A stretch of DNA of 64,000 bases from Allorhizobium borbori (GTDB taxonomy: Bacteria; Pseudomonadota; Alphaproteobacteria; Rhizobiales; Rhizobiaceae), in NCBI RefSeq assembly GCF_014196535.1, contig NZ_JACIDU010000003.1:1-64000 (forward strand), in the 5' to 3' direction. Below the pieces are notes generated by a model, which saw only the letters and a list, made by a program, of their open reading frames with translations, was not told where the DNA came from and made no database searches. Position numbers and translations under genes: made by a program. This document shows positions 8,389 through 17,828 of this stretch, in pieces. How positions within the stretch are numbered: the first letter of the stretch is position 1; every line of letters starts with the position of its first letter.

Positions 8389-9546
8389 TTATCGTTTGTG
8401 CCCGGTGTCGAGATGGCGCTCCATGAAACCGGAATAGCGCGACATGCCGAAGCAGAAAATCCAGAAAATGAAGCCAGCGAAGATCAGGCCGGTGATCGGT
8501 GTCACGGGCGTGATCCAGCTTGGATCGCGGAAGTTGAGCTGCACGATGCCCAGCAGGTCGAACATGCCGATGATCGAAACCAGAGACGTGTCCTTGAACA
8601 GGCCGATGAAGGTGTTCACGATGCCAGGGATAACCAGCTTGATGGCCTGCGGCATGACGACCAGCCAGATTTTTTGCCAGTAGCTGAGACCAAGCGAATC
8701 GGCGCCTTCGGACTGGCCCTTCGGGATGGCCTGAAGACCGCCGCGGATTACTTCCGCCATGTAGGCAGAAGCGAAGAGGGCGACACCGACCAGTGCGCGA
8801 AAGAAGTTGTCGATCGTCCAGCCGGTAGGCAGGAAGAGCGGCAGCATGACATTCGCCATGAAGAGAACCGTAATCAGCGGGACGCCGCGGATGATTTCAA
8901 TGAAGCCGATGCAGAGCATTCTCACAACGGGCATGTGCGACCGGCGCCCGAGCGCCAGAACGATGCCCAGCGGCAGCGAAACGGCAATCCCGACGAAGGA
9001 CAGGATCAGCGTGACCATGAGGCCACCCCAGAGCGGGGTTTCGACATGGGCAAGACCGAAGTAATTGCCGCTCAGCAGGAAGAAGGCCACGATCGGGAAT
9101 ACAACGAACAGAAGAAGCGCGTTGAGACCCTTGCGCGGTGCCTTCGGAATGAGGATCGGGATCAGCAGCGCGATGAGCATGATGCCAACCAGAAGCGGGC
9201 GCCAGCGTTCTTCGAGCGGATAACGACCGAAAATGAACTGCTGGAAGCGATCGCCGACGAAGGCCCAGCAGGCGCCGGTCCATCCGTCCGGCTGGGCTCC
9301 GCCCTGGGCGATCGTGGCGCAGACGGAGCGGTCCGAACCGACCCAGGAGGCCTGCACGAACAGCCAGTTCAGCGCACCGGGGATAATCATGAACAGCAGC
9401 GCGAGGCCGACAAGCGACAGGATCGTATCCTTCGGCGACGCAAAGAGATTCTTCCTGATCCAGGCAGCGGTGCTGGTGTCATTCGTGGGCGGTGGCGAGG
9501 CCACGATCATCTGATCACGAACGAAAGCGGGTGAATGTGTGCTCAT
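8389..9546 (-). CDS. aapM: General L-amino-acid ABC transporter permease AapM
   Basis: The 385-residue inner-membrane permease begins [16 protein letters not shown] hydrophobic helix near residue 40 is followed by a periplasmic cysteine-bearing loop ([20 protein letters not shown]), further helices, and the His/Glu/Gln-family permease domain. The EAA-like loop is [23 protein letters not shown]. It pairs with AapQ to form the channel. It starts 4 bp after the aapQ stop, which suggests translational coupling. Confidence 0.95.
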   Translation of the reverse strand: MSTHSPAFVRDQMIVASPPPTNDTSTAAWIRKNLFASPKDTILSLVGLALLFMIIPGALNWLFVQASWVGSDRSVCATIAQGGAQPDGWTGACWAFVGDRFQQFIFGRYPLEERWRPLLVGIMLIALLIPILIPKAPRKGLNALLLFVVFPIVAFFLLSGNYFGLAHVETPLWGGLMVTLILSFVGIAVSLPLGIVLALGRRSHMPVVRMLCIGFIEIIRGVPLITVLFMANVMLPLFLPTGWTIDNFFRALVGVALFASAYMAEVIRGGLQAIPKGQSEGADSLGLSYWQKIWLVVMPQAIKLVIPGIVNTFIGLFKDTSLVSIIGMFDLLGIVQLNFRDPSWITPVTPITGLIFAGFIFWIFCFGMSRYSGFMERHLDTGHKR

Positions 9547-9550
9547 GACC

Positions 9551-10747
9551 TTACCTTTCCACCAATGCCATCTTGGCGTTGAACCAGTTCATGAACATCG
9601 ATGACGCGATGCTGATGGACAGGTATACGACCATCCAGATGGCAACCACCTCGACGGCCTGACCGGTCTGATTCAGCGTCGTGCCACCGGTGGCGACAAG
9701 ATCGGGGAAGCCGATGGCAATACCCAGCGACGAGTTCTTCGTCAGGTTGAGGTACTGGCTGGTCAGCGGCGGGATGATGATGCGCATGGCCTGCGGCACC
9801 ACCACAAGGCGGGTCGTGGTTGCAGGCTGGATGCCCAGCGCCGTTGCCGCTTCCGTCTGGCCCTTCGGCACGCCGCGGATACCGGCACGGATGATTTCGG
9901 CTATGAATGACCCGGTGTAGAGCGACAGAGCGACATAGAGCGCGAAGAACTCCGGCAGGACTGTCGCACCGCCCGTCAGGTTGAAGCGGCCCGCCTGGGG
10001 AACGTCGAAGCTCAGCGGTGCGCCGAGGATCGCGAAAACCAGCAGCGGCAGGCCGATAATGAGCGCAAGCCCGGCCTTGAAGGTCGGGAACTGCTGCCCC
10101 GTTGCCATCTGTCGCTTGGTCGCCCATTTCGCGATGACGATCGTTGCGACGATGGCAAGAACCAGTGCGAGCGCTACGAACTCGGCACCCGTGCCCCAGA
10201 TGGGTTTCGGGAAGACGAGACCGCGATTGTTGAGGAAGATGTGGACGCCGGGAATCTCGAGGGAATCGCGTACGTTCGGAAGTGCACGCAACACGCCAGC
10301 ATACAGAAAGAAGATGACCAGTAGCGGCGGAATATTGCGGAAGATTTCCACATAGACCGTGCAGATCTTGGCAATCAGCCAATTGTGCGAAAGGCGACCG
10401 ATACCAACGACGAAGCCGATAATCGTGGCAGTAATGATGCCGACGAAAGCAATCAGCAGGGTGTTGAGAAAGCCTACGAAGATTGCCCGCCCGTAGGTCG
10501 AGTCAGCCGTGTAGGGAATGAGAGAATCGCCGATGTCGAAGCCGGCGCGACTGCTCAGGAAGCCGAAACCCGATGCCGTGTTGCTGCGGGCCAGGTTGGT
10601 GGCCACGTTGTTGGAAATCATCCAGACGAGAATGATGAAGACGGCAGCGGTGAATATCTGGAAGAAAATCGATCGAACTTTGGGATCGTAAACCAGCGAA
10701 CCGAACGTTCGTCCGTTCGACGGCGCATTTTTAGCGCTTTCTGTCAT
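9551..10747 (-). CDS. aapQ: General L-amino-acid ABC transporter permease AapQ
   Basis: The 398-residue permease has about eight predicted membrane helices. The transport domain carries an EAA-like loop ([25 protein letters not shown]). The large periplasmic insert between early helices ([14 protein letters not shown] and later) is typical of AapQ, which is longer than ordinary amino-acid permeases. I chose the ATG at 10747 because GGGGAA lies nine bases upstream. The ATG at 10765 has no ribosome site. It is separated from aapJ by 100 bp with a strong stem-loop (10807-10835). Confidence 0.94.
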   Translation of the reverse strand: MTESAKNAPSNGRTFGSLVYDPKVRSIFFQIFTAAVFIILVWMISNNVATNLARSNTASGFGFLSSRAGFDIGDSLIPYTADSTYGRAIFVGFLNTLLIAFVGIITATIIGFVVGIGRLSHNWLIAKICTVYVEIFRNIPPLLVIFFLYAGVLRALPNVRDSLEIPGVHIFLNNRGLVFPKPIWGTGAEFVALALVLAIVATIVIAKWATKRQMATGQQFPTFKAGLALIIGLPLLVFAILGAPLSFDVPQAGRFNLTGGATVLPEFFALYVALSLYTGSFIAEIIRAGIRGVPKGQTEAATALGIQPATTTRLVVVPQAMRIIIPPLTSQYLNLTKNSSLGIAIGFPDLVATGGTTLNQTGQAVEVVAIWMVVYLSISIASSMFMNWFNAKMALVER

Positions 10748-10806
10748 ATTTTGCCATTTCCCCATGTGGCGGCATGTGCCGCTCTTTGTTGTTCTTATGA
10801 GGCAGA

Positions 10807-10835
10807 GTGCAAGGCGGCGTCATGCCGCCTTGCAC
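10807..10835 (-). other. Intercistronic stem-loop between aapJ and aapQ
   Basis: A perfect 12-bp stem GTGCAAGGCGGC (10807-10818) / GCCGCCTTGCAC (10824-10835) with a 5-nt loop lies 12 bp after the aapJ stop and has no U run. A shorter GCGGC/GCCGC hairpin follows within 40 bp. Structures of this kind between a binding-protein gene and its permease genes usually protect the upstream mRNA or cause partial termination, so that binding protein outnumbers permease. Confidence 0.75.
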
Positions 10836-10847
10836 CATAAGGCGTTA

Positions 10848-11876
10848 TTAGCGAATTGGCGGTGCGTACTGGAGACCACCCTTCGACCACAGGGCGTTGA
10901 TGCCGCGCTGGATCTTCAGCGGGCTGCCTTCGCCGATGTTGCGTTCGAAGACTTCGCCGTAGTTACCGACGGCCTTGATGATGTTGTAGGCCCAGTCGTT
11001 GGTCAGGCCGAGGTCGGTGCCGATCTTGGAGTCCTTCTCGATGCCGAGGAAGCGCTTGATGTCCGGGTTGGTCGTGGAACCCTTGATCTCGTCGATATTG
11101 GCCTTGGTGATGCCGAACTCTTCAGCCTGAACGAGTGCGTAGTGCGTCCAGGACACGATGTCGAACCACTGGTCGTCGCCCTGACGGACGGCCGGGCCAA
11201 GCGGTTCCTTGGAGATGATTTCCGGCAGAACGACGTGTTCGTCGGGGTTTGCCAGGCCGAGGCGGATGGAATAGAGGCCGGACTGGTCGGTCGTGTAGAC
11301 ATCGCAACGGCCAGCGGCGTAAGCGGCATTCACTTCTTCAACCTTTTCGAAGACGACCGGGTTGTACTGCAGGTTGTTGGCCTTGAAGTAGTCGGCAAGG
11401 TTCAGTTCGGTCGTGGTGCCGGACTGGACGCAGACGGCAGCGCCGGAAAGTTCAAGAGCCGACTTCACGTTGAGCTTCTTCGAGACCATGAAGCCCTGAC
11501 CGTCGTAGTAGTTGACGGCGCGGAAGTTGAAACCGAGCGCCGTGTCGCGGCTGATGGTCCAGGTCGTGTTGCGGAAAAGCACATCACCTTCGCCCGACTG
11601 CAAAGCCGGGAAGCGGGTCTGGGCGGTCGTGGGGGTGAACTTGACCTTGGAGGCGTCACCGAAAACGGCGGCGGCCACTGCACGGCAGTAATCGACGTCG
11701 AAGCCGTTCCAGTTGCCGGCGGCATCAGGCTGGGCGAAGCCAGCAAGACCGGAGTTGACGACGCACTGGAGGAAGCCCTTCGACTTGACAGTATCCAGCG
11801 TGGCAGCGGAAGCGGCAGGCGCCATTGCGCCAAGTGCTGCTGCGCCAATCGCTGCGGACAGAAGCGTCTTCTTCAT
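10848..11876 (-). CDS. aapJ: General L-amino-acid ABC transporter binding protein AapJ
   Basis: The 342-residue periplasmic SBP has a signal peptide (MKKTLLSAAIGAAALGAMAP, cleaved near ASA-ATL). The mature part has GFLQCVVNSGLAGFAQPD, GFDVDYCRAVAAAVFG, VCVQSGTTTELNL and a C-terminal KGGLQYAPPIR, all characteristic of AapJ. It captures diverse L-amino acids for AapQMP. It is the first gene of the operon, with a roughly 100-nt leader and a promoter-like TTGACC-N17-TGAGAT upstream. In rhizobia the operon is under nitrogen control. I did not find a convincing sigma-54 site here. Confidence 0.96.
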   Translation of the reverse strand: MKKTLLSAAIGAAALGAMAPAASAATLDTVKSKGFLQCVVNSGLAGFAQPDAAGNWNGFDVDYCRAVAAAVFGDASKVKFTPTTAQTRFPALQSGEGDVLFRNTTWTISRDTALGFNFRAVNYYDGQGFMVSKKLNVKSALELSGAAVCVQSGTTTELNLADYFKANNLQYNPVVFEKVEEVNAAYAAGRCDVYTTDQSGLYSIRLGLANPDEHVVLPEIISKEPLGPAVRQGDDQWFDIVSWTHYALVQAEEFGITKANIDEIKGSTTNPDIKRFLGIEKDSKIGTDLGLTNDWAYNIIKAVGNYGEVFERNIGEGSPLKIQRGINALWSKGGLQYAPPIR

Positions 11877-11981
11877 TTTTTTCCCAACCTTTATCTATTG
11901 TTTTGTTCTTAAATACGACCGCTCCCCTGCATCCAAAGCGATTGCGGTCGGCCCGCAGCCCTCCCGGCGCGAACGTTGGCT

Positions 11982-12010
11982 ATCTCATTCACAATTTGCG
12001 GGATGGTCAA
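11982..12010 (-). promoter_or_regulatory. Putative aapJ promoter
   Basis: On the minus strand TTGACC (12010-12005) and TGAGAT (11987-11982) are separated by 17 bp, about 105 bp upstream of the aapJ start. This is a reasonable housekeeping-sigma match. The rest of the 345-bp space between aapJ and metC is AT-richer than the genes and shows no RNA gene or riboswitch that I can recognise. Confidence 0.45.
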
Positions 12011-12151
12011 GTGTCGGCGTTTCAAATTGCCTGACTGACCTGGAAAAATAAAAATCATCGGTGAAAATTTGGGCAAAAATCTGGAAATCGTGCAGCGACT
12101 GATTATTATTCCATCCGTTCATCGAAGGTACTTTCGGGTACGCCGAGGGGC

Positions 12152-12180
12152 TTGACCCAGGCACCGCCGCGTCTCACAAC
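12152..12180 (+). promoter_or_regulatory. Putative metC promoter
   Basis: TTGACC (12152-12157), a 17-bp spacer and a weak -10 CACAAC (12175-12180) lie 41 bp before the metC ATG. The -35 is good but the -10 is poor. Confidence 0.3.
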
Positions 12181-12221
12181 ATTAGCCGAACGGTCATAGT
12201 CTCAAAGGTTTGACACACATC

Positions 12222-13412
12222 ATGACGGATAAACATGCCCTGCTCGATGGCGCCGGAACGGATACGCGCCTGGCTCATCTCGGTTCCGACCCTGCTGGCT
12301 TTCACGGTTTCGTGAACCCGCCGATCGTGCGCGCCTCGACGGTGCTTTTTCCCGATTGCGAGACGATGGCGACGGGAAACCAGAAATATACGTATGGCAC
12401 ACACGGCACGCCGACCACGGATGCGCTGTGCGATGCGCTAAACGAGTTGGAAGGGGCTGCGGGCACCCTTATCCTGTCGTCGGGACTTGCGGCGGTGACG
12501 GTACCGTTCCTGACCTTCCTGTCGCCGGGTGATCACGCTCTGGTTGTCGATTCTGTCTATTGGCCCACGCGTCGCTTCTGCAACACGGTGCTGAAGCGCA
12601 TGGGGGTGACCGTCGAGTATTACGAACCGGCGATCGGGGCAGGGATCGCGGCGCTGATAAAGCCGAATACGCGGCTCGTCCATCTGGAAGCTCCGGGTTC
12701 CAATACGATGGAGATGCAGGATGTCGGGGCAATTTCGGCTGTCGCCCACCAGCAGGGCGCGGTGGTGACGATGGACAATACATGGGCCACACCGCTTTAT
12801 TTCAGGCCGTTGGATCATGGCGTCGACATTTCCATCCACGCGGCAACGAAGTATCCCGCCGGTCATTCCGACATCCTCATGGGAACGGTGTCCGCCAATG
12901 AGGCGCACTGGTCAGCGCTGGAAGAGATGAACACCAATATGGGCCTTTGTGGCGCGGCGGAAGATTCCTACCTCGTTTTACGTGGCTTGCGAACGATGGG
13001 CGTGAGGCTGGAGCATCACCAGAAGAGCGCGCTTTCGATTGCCCGATGGCTGGAAAGCCATGAGGATGTCGCGCGCGTTCTCCATCCGGCGTTGCCGAGC
13101 TTTCCGGGCCACGCGATTTGGAAACGGGATTTCAAAGGCTCGAGCGGCGTGTTCTCCTTTGTGTTGAAGACGGACAAGCCTGCGGACTTCACGCCGCGTG
13201 CTCATGCCTTCCTGAACGCCCTTCGGCTGTTCGGCCTCGGCTATTCCTGGGGCGGGTACGAAAGCCTTGCCGTTCCGGTGAACCTTGCCGATCGCACCAT
13301 TGCCAAGGGGCCGACCGAAGGGCCGGTCATCCGCCTCCAGATCGGTCTCGAGAATGTCGAGGATCTGCAAAGGGATCTCGAGCGCGGCTTTGCTGCGGTG
13401 AAGGCGCTCTGA
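12222..13412 (+). CDS. metC: Cystathionine beta-lyase (PLP enzyme of trans-sulfuration)
   Basis: The 396-residue protein belongs to the Cys/Met metabolism PLP family. The N-terminal YTYGTHGTPTTDALC and LSSGLAAVTVPFL are substrate and phosphate-binding regions, and MDNTWATP carries the Asp that contacts the pyridine nitrogen. IHAATKYPAGHSD holds the PLP lysine (residue about 210), and the C-terminus has GYSWGGYESLA. It cleaves cystathionine to homocysteine, pyruvate and ammonia. The ATG at 12222 fits the family start. cysE, acting earlier in cysteine synthesis, lies 3.4 kb away but is not linked in an operon. The gene ends in a shared terminator. Confidence 0.9.
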   Translation: MTDKHALLDGAGTDTRLAHLGSDPAGFHGFVNPPIVRASTVLFPDCETMATGNQKYTYGTHGTPTTDALCDALNELEGAAGTLILSSGLAAVTVPFLTFLSPGDHALVVDSVYWPTRRFCNTVLKRMGVTVEYYEPAIGAGIAALIKPNTRLVHLEAPGSNTMEMQDVGAISAVAHQQGAVVTMDNTWATPLYFRPLDHGVDISIHAATKYPAGHSDILMGTVSANEAHWSALEEMNTNMGLCGAAEDSYLVLRGLRTMGVRLEHHQKSALSIARWLESHEDVARVLHPALPSFPGHAIWKRDFKGSSGVFSFVLKTDKPADFTPRAHAFLNALRLFGLGYSWGGYESLAVPVNLADRTIAKGPTEGPVIRLQIGLENVEDLQRDLERGFAAVKAL

Positions 13413-13422
13413 TCAGGCAAAA

Positions 13423-13448
13423 GGGCCGCCCGGTGGGCGGCCCTTTTT
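13423..13448. terminator. Terminator between metC and the convergent monooxygenase gene
   Basis: A 9-bp perfect stem GGGCCGCCC/GGGCGGCCC with a 3-nt loop is flanked by AAAA on the left and TTTTT on the right, so it can work on both strands. It lies between two genes whose 3' ends face each other. Confidence 0.9.
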
Positions 13449-13460
13449 CAACGCGTCTTA

Positions 13461-14615
13461 TTATGCCGCTCGGTAGCCAAAGAGCCAGTCGAAGCTCTGG
13501 CCGAGCGATTGCGGCGAACGCAACGACAGGACGATATCGCGGGCAATGCGAACCGGGCCGGTGGCATGATAGGCGAAGCGGTTGAACGCCGCCTGGTTGC
13601 GGGCACGGGCGATGCGCGGTTTGCGCCTGGCTTCGAACGTCTTCAGGGCGTCCGGAACGGTTCCCGGAACACGCACGGCCGCCGCAAGTTCAAAGGCATC
13701 TTCAATGGCCATGGCGGCACCCTGCGCGGCAAACGGCATCATGGCATGGGCTGCATCGCCGATCAGTACCGTATCGACGCCGTTGTGCCAGTAACCATCG
13801 CTAGCCTGATAGAGCGGCCAGAAGCGCGGTTCATGCGCGGCCTCCAGCATTTTACGGATATCCGGGCTCCAACCCGCGAAACGTCGCAGCAGAAGGTCGA
13901 GGCGGATGTCGCCGGGGGCGGCGTCCCATGTCTCGCCGGGTGAGTTGCCAGCGGTGATCGCGACGACATTGAAGCCGCCGATTTCCGAAAGCGGGTAGGC
14001 GACGATATGGGCATCCGGGCCGAGAAAAGCCGAGACTGCGGAAAGATCGAGGAAGGAGGGGGCATTGCCGCCGGGCACGGTGAAGCGCCAGGCGATATTG
14101 CCCGAGAAGGCGGGAATGGGGCAGGAGGGAATGACCGAGCGCATACGCGACCAGACGCCATCCGCGCCGATCACCAGTTCCGGCTTGCCGCTGCCGGGCA
14201 GAGCTTCTGCAACCGGATCGACAGTCGTGCCGAGATGTAGTTTGCACAGCGGTTCCCGCAGCACGGCGGAGAGAAGGGCCTGCTGCAATGTTGACCGGTG
14301 AAGAACGCCATAGGGCGCACCCCAGCGGGTGCGGGCATAGGCGCCGACCGGAACGCTCGCCAACCGTTTCAACGACGTGCCGGACAGAAGATCGATTCGC
14401 TCCGGCTCGTTCCAAACGGATTCGAGATCGGCCAGAACGCCAAGCGTCGAAAGGATGCGCGATGCGTTGGGGGCAATCTGCAGACCCGCGCCCACTTCCA
14501 GCAATTGCGGCGCCTTTTCATAGACGTCACAACGGATGCCGGATTGGGCGAGGGAAAGGGCGGCGCTCAAGCCGGCAATGCCGGCACCTGAAATAATGGC
14601 GTGTTCAACGGCCAT
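13461..14615 (-). CDS. FAD-dependent aromatic monooxygenase-like protein (salicylate hydroxylase family)
   Basis: The 384-residue group A flavoprotein monooxygenase has GAGIAGLSAALSLAQ (residues 9-23, ADP binding) and an acidic residue in CDVYEKAP. The DG motif is LVIGADGVWSRMRS, and the GD motif DTVLIGDAAHAMMPFAAQGAAMAIEDA contacts both the flavin and NAD(P)H. Relatives hydroxylate salicylate, 6-hydroxynicotinate or similar aromatics, and the substrate cannot be read here. The ATG at 14615 puts the FAD motif at the N-terminus. It is a single gene beside the zinc-finger protein, with no aromatic degradation genes nearby. Confidence 0.85.
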   Translation of the reverse strand: MAVEHAIISGAGIAGLSAALSLAQSGIRCDVYEKAPQLLEVGAGLQIAPNASRILSTLGVLADLESVWNEPERIDLLSGTSLKRLASVPVGAYARTRWGAPYGVLHRSTLQQALLSAVLREPLCKLHLGTTVDPVAEALPGSGKPELVIGADGVWSRMRSVIPSCPIPAFSGNIAWRFTVPGGNAPSFLDLSAVSAFLGPDAHIVAYPLSEIGGFNVVAITAGNSPGETWDAAPGDIRLDLLLRRFAGWSPDIRKMLEAAHEPRFWPLYQASDGYWHNGVDTVLIGDAAHAMMPFAAQGAAMAIEDAFELAAAVRVPGTVPDALKTFEARRKPRIARARNQAAFNRFAYHATGPVRIARDIVLSLRSPQSLGQSFDWLFGYRAA

Positions 14616-14681
14616 AGGTCTTGCCTGTTCTGTGACGCGGCCCGCCCTGGATGCCGCGACACCTTGCATGCACGATCTGGA

Positions 14682-14927
14682 TCAGGCGGCGTCGAAAAGG
14701 AAGGTGCAGCCGGGCGGAACGGTTTCGTCCGCCTTCAGGGCCGGGTTATAGCGATAGAGCGTCGAACAGTAGGAACAGACCTTCTCGTTCTCGTCGCCCA
14801 TATCGATGAAGATGTGCGGGTGATCATAGGGAACGGAAGCGCCCGTGCACATGAATTCCTTCACGCCGATCTCGATCACGCGATGCCCGCCGTCGTTCTG
14901 GAAATGGGGAATGCTGTGGCCTGCCAT
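14682..14927 (-). CDS. Zinc-finger CHCC protein, NDUFS6-like complex I accessory subunit
   Basis: The 81-residue protein is of the zf-CHCC family. The ligands are a Cys in EFMCTGASVPYDH, the following His (DHPHIF) and the pair CSYC, followed by the family tail TLYRYNP. The mitochondrial homologue NDUFS6 is a zinc-binding accessory subunit of complex I, and alphaproteobacteria share it. The ATG has GGAGACCAGA upstream. It stands alone 66 bp upstream of the monooxygenase gene. Together with the NDUFS4 homologue at 3861-4166 it suggests a complex I with supernumerary subunits. Confidence 0.88.
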   Translation of the reverse strand: MAGHSIPHFQNDGGHRVIEIGVKEFMCTGASVPYDHPHIFIDMGDENEKVCSYCSTLYRYNPALKADETVPPGCTFLFDAA

Positions 14928-15089
14928 TCTGGTCTCCGCAAGGTGGTGATGTCCTGAAGATTCTGTTTAGCCTCCTTCTCTGCAAATGTGTAGGGCCGTT
15001 TCGACCGGAATTTGCGATCATCGCAAAGCTTCCCGCTTGGCCCCGAATGGTGAAAGCGTTTATGGTCCGCGGCAAAAAGGACTGCATTG

Positions 15090-15872
15090 ATGAATCTCAA
15101 TCCCCCCGCCTTCAACAGCTTTCAAAATGACGGACTGACGCTTGCCTATTTCGATGAGGGCGATCCGTCCGGCCCGCCGGTACTGCTCATTCACGGGTTT
15201 GCCTCGTCCGCGACCGTCAACTGGGTTCATACCGGATGGCTGAAGACGCTCGGCGATGCCGGCTACCGCGTGATCGCGCTCGACAATCGTGGCCATGGCG
15301 CCAGTGAGAAGCCGCATGATCCGGCGGTCTACCACCCCGATATGATGGCGGGCGATGCGGTGGCTTTGCTCGATCATCTCGGCATTCCGTCCGCACACAT
15401 CATGGGCTATTCGATGGGCGCGCGGATTTCGGCGTTCCTCGCCATTTCCGATCCGGAACGGGTGCTTTCGCTGGTGTTCGGCGGGCTCGGTATCGGCATG
15501 TGCGACGGGGTGGGCGACTGGGACCCGATTGCCGAGGCGCTTCTTGCGCCGTCTCTGGCCGATGTGACCCATGCGCGTGGCCGCATGTTCCGGGCCTTTG
15601 CCGAACAGACGAAAAGTGACCGCTTTGCGCTCGCCGCCTGCATCTCGACCTCGCGCGATCTGGTGAGCCGTGAGGATATCGCGAAGATCGAAGCGCCGAC
15701 GCTGGTGGCGGTCGGTAGTAAGGACGATATTGCCGGTTCCGGTGAGGCACTGGCGGTACTGATGCCGAACGCCAAGGCGCTCGACATCCCCAACCGCGAT
15801 CACATGCTGGCGACGGGAGATCGGGTGTTCAAGGCCGGTGTCGTGGACTTTTACGCCGGCCTTTCGAACTAG
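15090..15872 (+). CDS. Alpha/beta-fold hydrolase
   Basis: The 260-residue hydrolase has the oxyanion loop LLIHGFASS, the nucleophile elbow MGYSMGAR (Ser at about residue 110), an acid in GSKDDIAGSG and the catalytic His in NRDHMLATGD. The spacing is that of the AB_hydrolase_1 family (esterases, haloperoxidase-like enzymes). The substrate is unknown. The ATG at 15090 follows AAGGA with a 10-base gap. A TTG directly before it is less likely. The 3' end faces the enoyl-CoA hydratase-like gene 10 bp away. Confidence 0.87.
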   Translation: MNLNPPAFNSFQNDGLTLAYFDEGDPSGPPVLLIHGFASSATVNWVHTGWLKTLGDAGYRVIALDNRGHGASEKPHDPAVYHPDMMAGDAVALLDHLGIPSAHIMGYSMGARISAFLAISDPERVLSLVFGGLGIGMCDGVGDWDPIAEALLAPSLADVTHARGRMFRAFAEQTKSDRFALAACISTSRDLVSREDIAKIEAPTLVAVGSKDDIAGSGEALAVLMPNAKALDIPNRDHMLATGDRVFKAGVVDFYAGLSN

Positions 15873-15881
15873 AAACAGCGA

Positions 15882-16688
15882 TCATGCACCCTTGAAAACA
15901 GGCTTGCGGCGCTCGGCAAAGGCGGCGCGGCCTTCGGCATAATCAGCACTTTCGAAGGTCGAGGCGCCCAGAACCTCCGCCTCGCTCATCAGCACGTTGT
16001 CGTTTTCGGTCACGGCGCGAACGGCGAGCTTGGAGGCGGCGAGCGAGATTGGCGCGTTGGCGGCGATTGCTCTGGCGATGGTGAAGACCTCCTTTTCAAG
16101 TCCCTCGACGCCATCGGCAATTTGGAGCAGGAACCCGGATGGCTCCAGTTCGCGGGCGGTCAGCGGGAGGCCGGTATAGAGCAGCTTTCGGGTCGTCTGG
16201 TTGCCAAGCGCCAGCAATATGTCTTGAACGGCATCTGCCGGGTAGGCCAGGCCAAGGCGGGCGGCGGGGATGGCGAAACGCGCGGTTTCATCCGCAAGGC
16301 GCATGTCACAGGCCGCGGCAATGCCGAAGCCCCCGCCATAGCAGATGCCGCGGATCGCCGCGATTGTCGGCACGCGGGCGGCGCGGATGGCGCGGAAAGC
16401 GGCGCTATTTTCCAGTTCATAGGCGCGGGCGGTTTCCGCATCCTTGCGCACGGTCTCGAATTCGGAAATGTCCGCTCCTGCCGAAAAGTCCTGTCCGCCG
16501 GCGCCGGCGAGAATGATGACGCGGGCTCCGGCCTCGACCGTCAGGAAATGCAGGGCACGCGGAATGGCCCGCCACATGGCGGCGGTGATCGCATTCTTGC
16601 GCGGCTCGTTATGAAAAGTCAGCGTGCCGATACCTCCATCGCACGCCGCCACGAGCTTGCCTTCCGCGAAATCCTGCGTTGTGGTCAT
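15882..16688 (-). CDS. Enoyl-CoA hydratase/isomerase (crotonase) family protein
   Basis: The 268-residue crotonase-fold protein has an oxyanion-hole loop SAGADISEF and the second one in RGICYGGGFGIAAACDMRLA. The stretch that normally carries the first catalytic Glu (xPExxLG) reads IPAARLGLAYPADAV, with Ala in place of Glu. It may therefore not be a classical hydratase and may act as an isomerase, decarboxylase or thioesterase-like member. It is a single gene divergent from cysE with 76 bp between starts. The CoA thioester substrate cannot be assigned. Confidence 0.82.
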   Translation of the reverse strand: MTTTQDFAEGKLVAACDGGIGTLTFHNEPRKNAITAAMWRAIPRALHFLTVEAGARVIILAGAGGQDFSAGADISEFETVRKDAETARAYELENSAAFRAIRAARVPTIAAIRGICYGGGFGIAAACDMRLADETARFAIPAARLGLAYPADAVQDILLALGNQTTRKLLYTGLPLTARELEPSGFLLQIADGVEGLEKEVFTIARAIAANAPISLAASKLAVRAVTENDNVLMSEAEVLGASTFESADYAEGRAAFAERRKPVFKGA

Positions 16689-16764
16689 TTATTCCCGCCT
16701 CCGTTTGTGTTTTGCCCTGCTTTTCCTATATAATGCCGCACACTTGGAAAAGAGGAGACCGTCT

Positions 16765-17586
16765 ATGGTCGCAATAACGGAACTGCGTGCCGACGACCAG
16801 ATCAAGGCCATCGACCCGATCTGGGACAGTCTGCGGCAAGAAGCGCAAGCGGCAAGCGAGAACGATCCGTTGCTCGCCGCCTTTATCTACACGACCGTGC
16901 TGAATCACCGGTCGCTGGAAGAATGCGTTATTTTCCGTATCTGCGAACGCCTCCACCACCGTGACGTGCCGGCGGCGCTGCTGCGACAGGCCTTCCAGTC
17001 GATGCTGGAAGACTGGCCGGAATGGAGTGCGGTGCTGCGTGTCGATATTCAGGCCGTCTATGATCGCGACCCGGCCTGCACGCGCTTCCTCGAGCCCGTG
17101 CTTTACTTCAAGGGTTTCCACGCGATCCAGACACACCGGTTGGCGCATTGGCTCTGGAACAACGGTCGCCGTGATTTCGCGCTCTATCTCCAGAGCCGCG
17201 CATCCGGTGTTTTCCAGACGGATATCAACCCCGCAGCCCGTGTCGGCAAGGGTATTTTCCTCGATCACGCGACGGGTCTCGTGGTGGGCGAAACGGCGGT
17301 CATCGGCGACAATGTGTCCATCCTGCATGGCGTGACGCTTGGCGGCACCGGCAAGGACGATTCGGACCGCCATCCGAAAATCGGTAACGGCGTGCTGATT
17401 GGCGCGGGCGCCAAGATTCTCGGCAATATCACGGTCGGAGCCTGCTCGCGCGTCGCTGCCGGCTCGGTGGTGCTGAAACCGGTTCCCGCCTGCACGACGG
17501 TCGCCGGTGTGCCGGCCCGTGTGGTGGGTGAAGCTGGTTGTGCCGAACCTGCGCGCGTCATGGATCAGGTGATCGCAGCCGATTGA
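16765..17586 (+). CDS. cysE: Serine O-acetyltransferase
   Basis: This 273-residue CysE makes O-acetyl-L-serine from serine and acetyl-CoA, the first step of cysteine synthesis. An alpha-helical N-terminal domain (DPIWDSLRQEAQAA onward) comes first. The left-handed parallel beta-helix of hexapeptide repeats follows, with GFHAIQTHRLAHWLW, DINPAARVGKGIFLDHATG (catalytic His) and GVTLGGTGKD. The start at 16765 has AGAGGAGA upstream. The last residues do not end in the usual Ile, so the CysK-binding tail is not obvious. It is closed by a strong terminator. Confidence 0.94.
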   Translation: MVAITELRADDQIKAIDPIWDSLRQEAQAASENDPLLAAFIYTTVLNHRSLEECVIFRICERLHHRDVPAALLRQAFQSMLEDWPEWSAVLRVDIQAVYDRDPACTRFLEPVLYFKGFHAIQTHRLAHWLWNNGRRDFALYLQSRASGVFQTDINPAARVGKGIFLDHATGLVVGETAVIGDNVSILHGVTLGGTGKDDSDRHPKIGNGVLIGAGAKILGNITVGACSRVAAGSVVLKPVPACTTVAGVPARVVGEAGCAEPARVMDQVIAAD

Positions 17587-17614
17587 GGTGGGTTCGATTT
17601 GCCATTTTCAAAAG

Positions 17615-17641
17615 AAGCCCGGTGGAATGCCGGGCTTTTTT
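17615..17641 (+). terminator. cysE terminator
   Basis: Stem GCCCGG (17617-17622) / CCGGGC (17630-17635), extended by A-T pairs and followed by TTTTTT, 30 bp after the cysE stop. Confidence 0.88.
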
Positions 17642-17828
17642 GTCGATGGGTGCGGGCTTGCCTTTACACCGCCGCTTTCTGCATGCCACAAGCACGCGGC
17701 CGGGGCGGTGATTTGCACTGCCCGACAAGATTCCGTTTGCACGGGCGCGGTGGTATACGGCTTCGGTCCTGTGGCCGGCCGGGCGTCCATCGCCGTGCAA
17801 GGTGCTAGATTTCTCATGGAGACCCAAG

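Noticed and set aside
12000-12220. Possible SAM riboswitch before metC
   Set aside because: No recognisable SAM-II core or pseudoknot pattern and no expression-platform hairpin.
11877-12221. Sigma-54 or NtrC site for aapJ
   Set aside because: No TGGCAC-N5-TTGCA or GCACC-N5-GGTGC pattern was found here, in contrast to glnB.
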